A stretch of 64,000 nt of DNA from contig NZ_CALEJS010000015.1 in NCBI RefSeq assembly GCF_937898475.1, forward strand, positions 248,001 to 312,000, read 5' to 3'. Source of the DNA: an uncultured Chitinophaga sp. Lineage in GTDB: Bacteria > Bacteroidota > Bacteroidia > Chitinophagales > Chitinophagaceae. Positions 62,256 to 64,000 of this stretch are shown in pieces (within the stretch, counting starts at the first letter, position 1; each line of letters starts with the position of its first letter). The notes beneath the pieces are model-generated. The model did no database searches. It was not told where the DNA came from and saw only the letters and a program-made list of their open reading frames with translations. The translations under genes and the position numbers were made by a program.

Positions 62256-62401
62256 ATCCCAAATCCCAAATACCAAATTCCAATATCCAAATTCCAAATC
62301 CCGAAAAACAAATTCCAAAGTAAGGAGACCGTGCCAAACAGATCAATTAAATCTGTTCCGGGCACCTCCCCACTTTGGAATCTGGAATTTGGGATTTGGA
62401 A
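62240..62401. repeat. Heptad inverted-repeat element 11 (words AAATCCC/AAATTCC), the longest
   Basis: Nine consecutive 7-bp units at 62240-62302 (AAATCCC, AAATTCC, AAATCCC twice, AAATACC, AAATTCC, AATATCC, AAATTCC, AAATCCC), then one more after a spacer. They face TTTGGAA, TCTGGAA, TTTGGGA, TTTGGAA (62374-62401). The loop has its own hairpin with GTGCC/GGCAC and ACAGAT/ATCTGT stems (62331-62365). It ends 9 nt before the Rieske stop codon and reaches into the aldolase promoter. Confidence 0.9.
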
Positions 62402-62410
62402 TTTTACGAT

Positions 62411-62839
62411 TTAACTTACAGTCAGCGTACTGCCGTTGATAGCGACGGTTTTCTGAGCGAGCGCTACGGTTGCCGGACCGGTATTCACGGCGCCGCTGGT
62501 AGTGTAACGGCTGCCATGGCCGCAGGGCGCATTGCATTCTACCAGGTTGGTAGCGCTGTTGAACCTGGCAACGGTGCAGCCCTCATGGGTACAGGTGCTG
62601 GAGAGCGCGGCGAAAGCAGCCGGTGTGTTGCCCGCAGCCACCCGGATCACGATTACGCCGCCGGCGATCTTATAGTCGCCGATGTTGGTTAATTCAGACC
62701 CCAGGTTAGCAGAAAAACCTCCGCCACCGCCCCCCGGACCCGGCGCATCTGCGCTGTTCTTACTACAGGCGGCTAATCCACCGGCGCAGGCCAGGGCTAA
62801 AACCACGCCCAGGTTATTGACGAACTCCCTTCTTTCCAT
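62411..62839 (-). CDS. Rieske-like iron-sulfur lipoprotein with an altered second cluster motif
   Basis: 142 residues. Signal with a Cys in LAAC (Cys25) and a Gly-rich linker (35-42). The Rieske box 1 is CTHEGC (near 85). Box 2, usually CPCHGS, reads CNAPCGHGS here: there is an extra residue between the second Cys and His and an added NA. The NTGPATVAL end strand is normal. Rieske proteins carry a 2Fe-2S cluster for electron transfer. The altered box may still bind a cluster using the first Cys of the pair, or may bind none. No partner enzyme adjacent. Confidence 0.75.
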   Translation of the reverse strand: MERREFVNNLGVVLALACAGGLAACSKNSADAPGPGGGGGGFSANLGSELTNIGDYKIAGGVIVIRVAAGNTPAAFAALSSTCTHEGCTVARFNSATNLVECNAPCGHGSRYTTSGAVNTGPATVALAQKTVAINGSTLTVS

Positions 62840-62985
62840 AAAGTTGCAGGTTTAGTGTGAAATATGCTTTGGAAGAATAAACAGTTGCTTTGTAATATGT
62901 TTACGGGCACAACAGCAGAAGGGTTGCCCGCTTTATGCAGTTTGCTCCCACCCCGATCCCACTCCGGCTCCTTCCCAACCCGGGG

Positions 62986-63070
62986 ATATAGTACAGATAT
63001 AGTACCCATATAGTACTAATATAGTAGCCCTATATAGAGATACGTTATCTATACGTTATCGATACGATAT
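62986..63070. repeat. Phased 11-bp repeat array (ATATAGTA, then ATACGTTAT)
   Basis: ATATAGTA starts at 62986, 62997, 63008 and 63019, a period of exactly 11 bp. After a degenerate unit, ATACGTTAT starts at 63040 and 63051 and ATACGATAT at 63062, again at 11 bp. The array lies about 150-230 bp upstream of the Rieske-like gene. Spacing close to one helical turn could give curved DNA or a cooperative binding site. Confidence 0.8.
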
Positions 63071-63127
63071 TTATAACTTATCCGGGGAGTTTACCGGGGT
63101 GCGGATGCAAGACACTACGAAGATCTT

Positions 63128-63218
63128 ATGCGCTTTTACTATACTATCATGCGCTTTTACCTAAGCTTGTATACGCTTTTAGTGTGGATAGCACGAAAGT
63201 AACACTAAGAAAGCGCAT
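63128..63218. repeat. Iteron-like repeats ATGCGCTTTTA upstream of the Rieske gene
   Basis: ATGCGCTTTTAC at 63128 and 63149 (21 bp apart), ATACGCTTTTA at 63171 (22 bp), and an inverted AAAGCGCAT at 63210-63218. Two-turn spacing suggests a regulator site. The region lies between the binding-protein stop and the 11-bp array. No ORF or terminator was seen in the remainder of the 440-bp gap. Confidence 0.75.
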
Positions 63219-63281
63219 TGAAAACACGAAGGGAAGATGAGGGTAAGATGCGGAGAGCACGAAATAAAAACGAAGAAACCA

Positions 63282-64000
63282 TCAGGAAAACAACTGCCTG
63301 AAATACCCCGGGGCTTCCAGCAGGCGGCTGCCATACCAGGAGAACATTTCCCCGTCTACCAGCAATACCCGGGCCTCGGGCAAACAGGCACGGATCTCGC
63401 CGATGTGCTTTTCCTTAAAAGGATAGGGCTCTGAAGACAGCAGCACAAACTGGCTGGCGGGTGGTACCGCAGCAAAGGCTTCGGCCAGCCGGGAAAGGCT
63501 GATGGAGGGATAACGCTGCATACCGGAAAAGATGTTCTGCAAACCGGCTGCCTCCAGCATGGTGTGGATAAAGGTATCGCCCCCGGCCACCATCCAGGGA
63601 TCCCGCCAGATAAAATAGGCGGCCTGCGGCGGACGGGTGCTGCGGGCTACGCTTTCGTTCAGCAGGCTGAACTCCCGGCTGATGTCGGCGCTTAGCTGCA
63701 GGGCCTGTTCCGCACGGCCGGTGATCACCCCAATTTCCCGGATCATGCTGAGGGCATCGGGCAGGGAGCGGATGTCGCTGGTCCACACCGGGAAATCTGC
63801 CATCAGGGCCCTCACCTGCTCCTGTGCATTTTCTTCCTTGTTGGCGATGACCAGGTCTGGTTGCAGGGCTTTGATCTGTTCTATGTGCAGTTGCCTGGTG
63901 CCTCCTATACGGGTTTTGTGCCGGAACCATTGCTCCGGGTGGATGCAGAATTTCGTGATGCCCACCACCTCGGCATCGAGGCCCAGGTGGTAGAGCAGTT
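63282..64000 (-). CDS. Periplasmic cobalamin/metal-type binding protein, 5' end outside window
   Basis: 239 visible residues; the frame is open to base 64000, so the start lies beyond it. The fold is the helical-backbone metal receptor (BtuF/TroA-like): LLYHLGLDAEVVGITKFCIHP, HIEQIKALQPDLVIANKEEN, and a C-terminal Trp-containing DGEMFSWYGSRLLEAP segment. BtuF-like proteins bring cobalamin, haem or siderophores to an ABC transporter. The substrate and transporter genes are not visible. No signal peptide can be judged because the N terminus is missing. Confidence 0.85.
   Translation of the reverse strand, partial: LLYHLGLDAEVVGITKFCIHPEQWFRHKTRIGGTRQLHIEQIKALQPDLVIANKEENAQEQVRALMADFPVWTSDIRSLPDALSMIREIGVITGRAEQALQLSADISREFSLLNESVARSTRPPQAAYFIWRDPWMVAGGDTFIHTMLEAAGLQNIFSGMQRYPSISLSRLAEAFAAVPPASQFVLLSSEPYPFKEKHIGEIRACLPEARVLLVDGEMFSWYGSRLLEAPGYFRQLFS

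Noticed and set aside
62240..63218. CRISPR-like arrays
   Set aside because: Repeat units are 7 or 11 bp with no unique spacers of 25-40 bp, and no cas genes are present.
63192..63263. CACGAA at 63192, 63225 and 63258, exactly 33 bp apart
   Set aside because: Spacing is striking, but the 33-bp units do not align beyond this 6-mer, so it is not reported as a repeat.

Overview
The window comes from a Bacteroidota genome, most likely a Chitinophagaceae (Chitinophaga-like) bacterium; this is inferred from gene content only. The indicators are SusC/SusD with a FecI/FecR pair, type IX secretion (T9SS) C-terminal domains of both the CHU_C and Por_Secre_tail kinds, SprB-type and PKD repeats, LytS/LytTR regulators, -33/-7 promoters of the TTG / TAnnTTTG type, and weak Shine-Dalgarno sequences. 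No tRNA, rRNA, CRISPR array or insertion sequence was seen.

Layout. 1-6.2 kb: the end of a sensor histidine kinase, two tandem paralogous T9SS cargo proteins and a small CBM6-like secreted protein. 6.2-8 kb: a LytR/LytS two-component pair on the minus strand. 8.2-11.8 kb: a cytoplasmic thermolysin-like zinc peptidase coupled to a cytoplasmic metallo-beta-lactamase-fold hydrolase. 11.8-13.7 kb: a secreted M1 peptidase. 14-18.2 kb: a small Cys/His protein, a TonB-dependent receptor and a PepSY membrane protein, probably for metal uptake. 18.2-19.9 kb: a HAD phosphatase fused to a P-loop ATPase. 20.1-22.6 kb: a bufferin/HvfA-type copper-RiPP operon (precursor, MNIO enzyme, partner, DoxX protein). 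22.6-24.5 kb: a phosphoesterase fused to a PQQ-like propeller. 24.8-33.6 kb: ECF sigma, anti-sigma, SusC, SusD and a sorbosone-dehydrogenase-like lipoprotein. 33.7-37.5 kb: a MarR-GNAT fusion, a DinB protein, an acyl-CoA carboxylase beta subunit and RNase HI. 37.5-57.9 kb: one 20-kb minus-strand operon of eight genes for very large exported proteins, an ADP-ribosyltransferase-type toxin, its likely immunity protein, a PKD lipoprotein and an outer-membrane barrel. 58.2-64 kb: a TPR lipoprotein, smpB, accD, fructose-bisphosphate aldolase, a Rieske-like lipoprotein and the end of a metal/cobalamin-type binding protein.

Two things stand out. First, the 37.5-57.9 kb operon looks like a complete surface export system carrying a toxin/immunity cassette. 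The toxin has a signal peptide, a long body, hydrophobic helices and a C-terminal ART-like domain. Its stop codon overlaps the start of a 120-residue cytosolic partner. Second, at least twelve intergenic stretches are built from tandem 7-bp units in strict register, most of them folded as inverted repeats. The 7-bp word differs between elements (for example AAATTCC, GTTAGTC, GGTTTGA, ATAATTA, GCTAACC), but the period is always seven, and eleven of the twelve abut or closely follow a stop codon. One lies between the RiPP precursor and its modifying enzyme, and one supplies the upstream region of the aldolase promoter. I cannot name an established element family that covers them.
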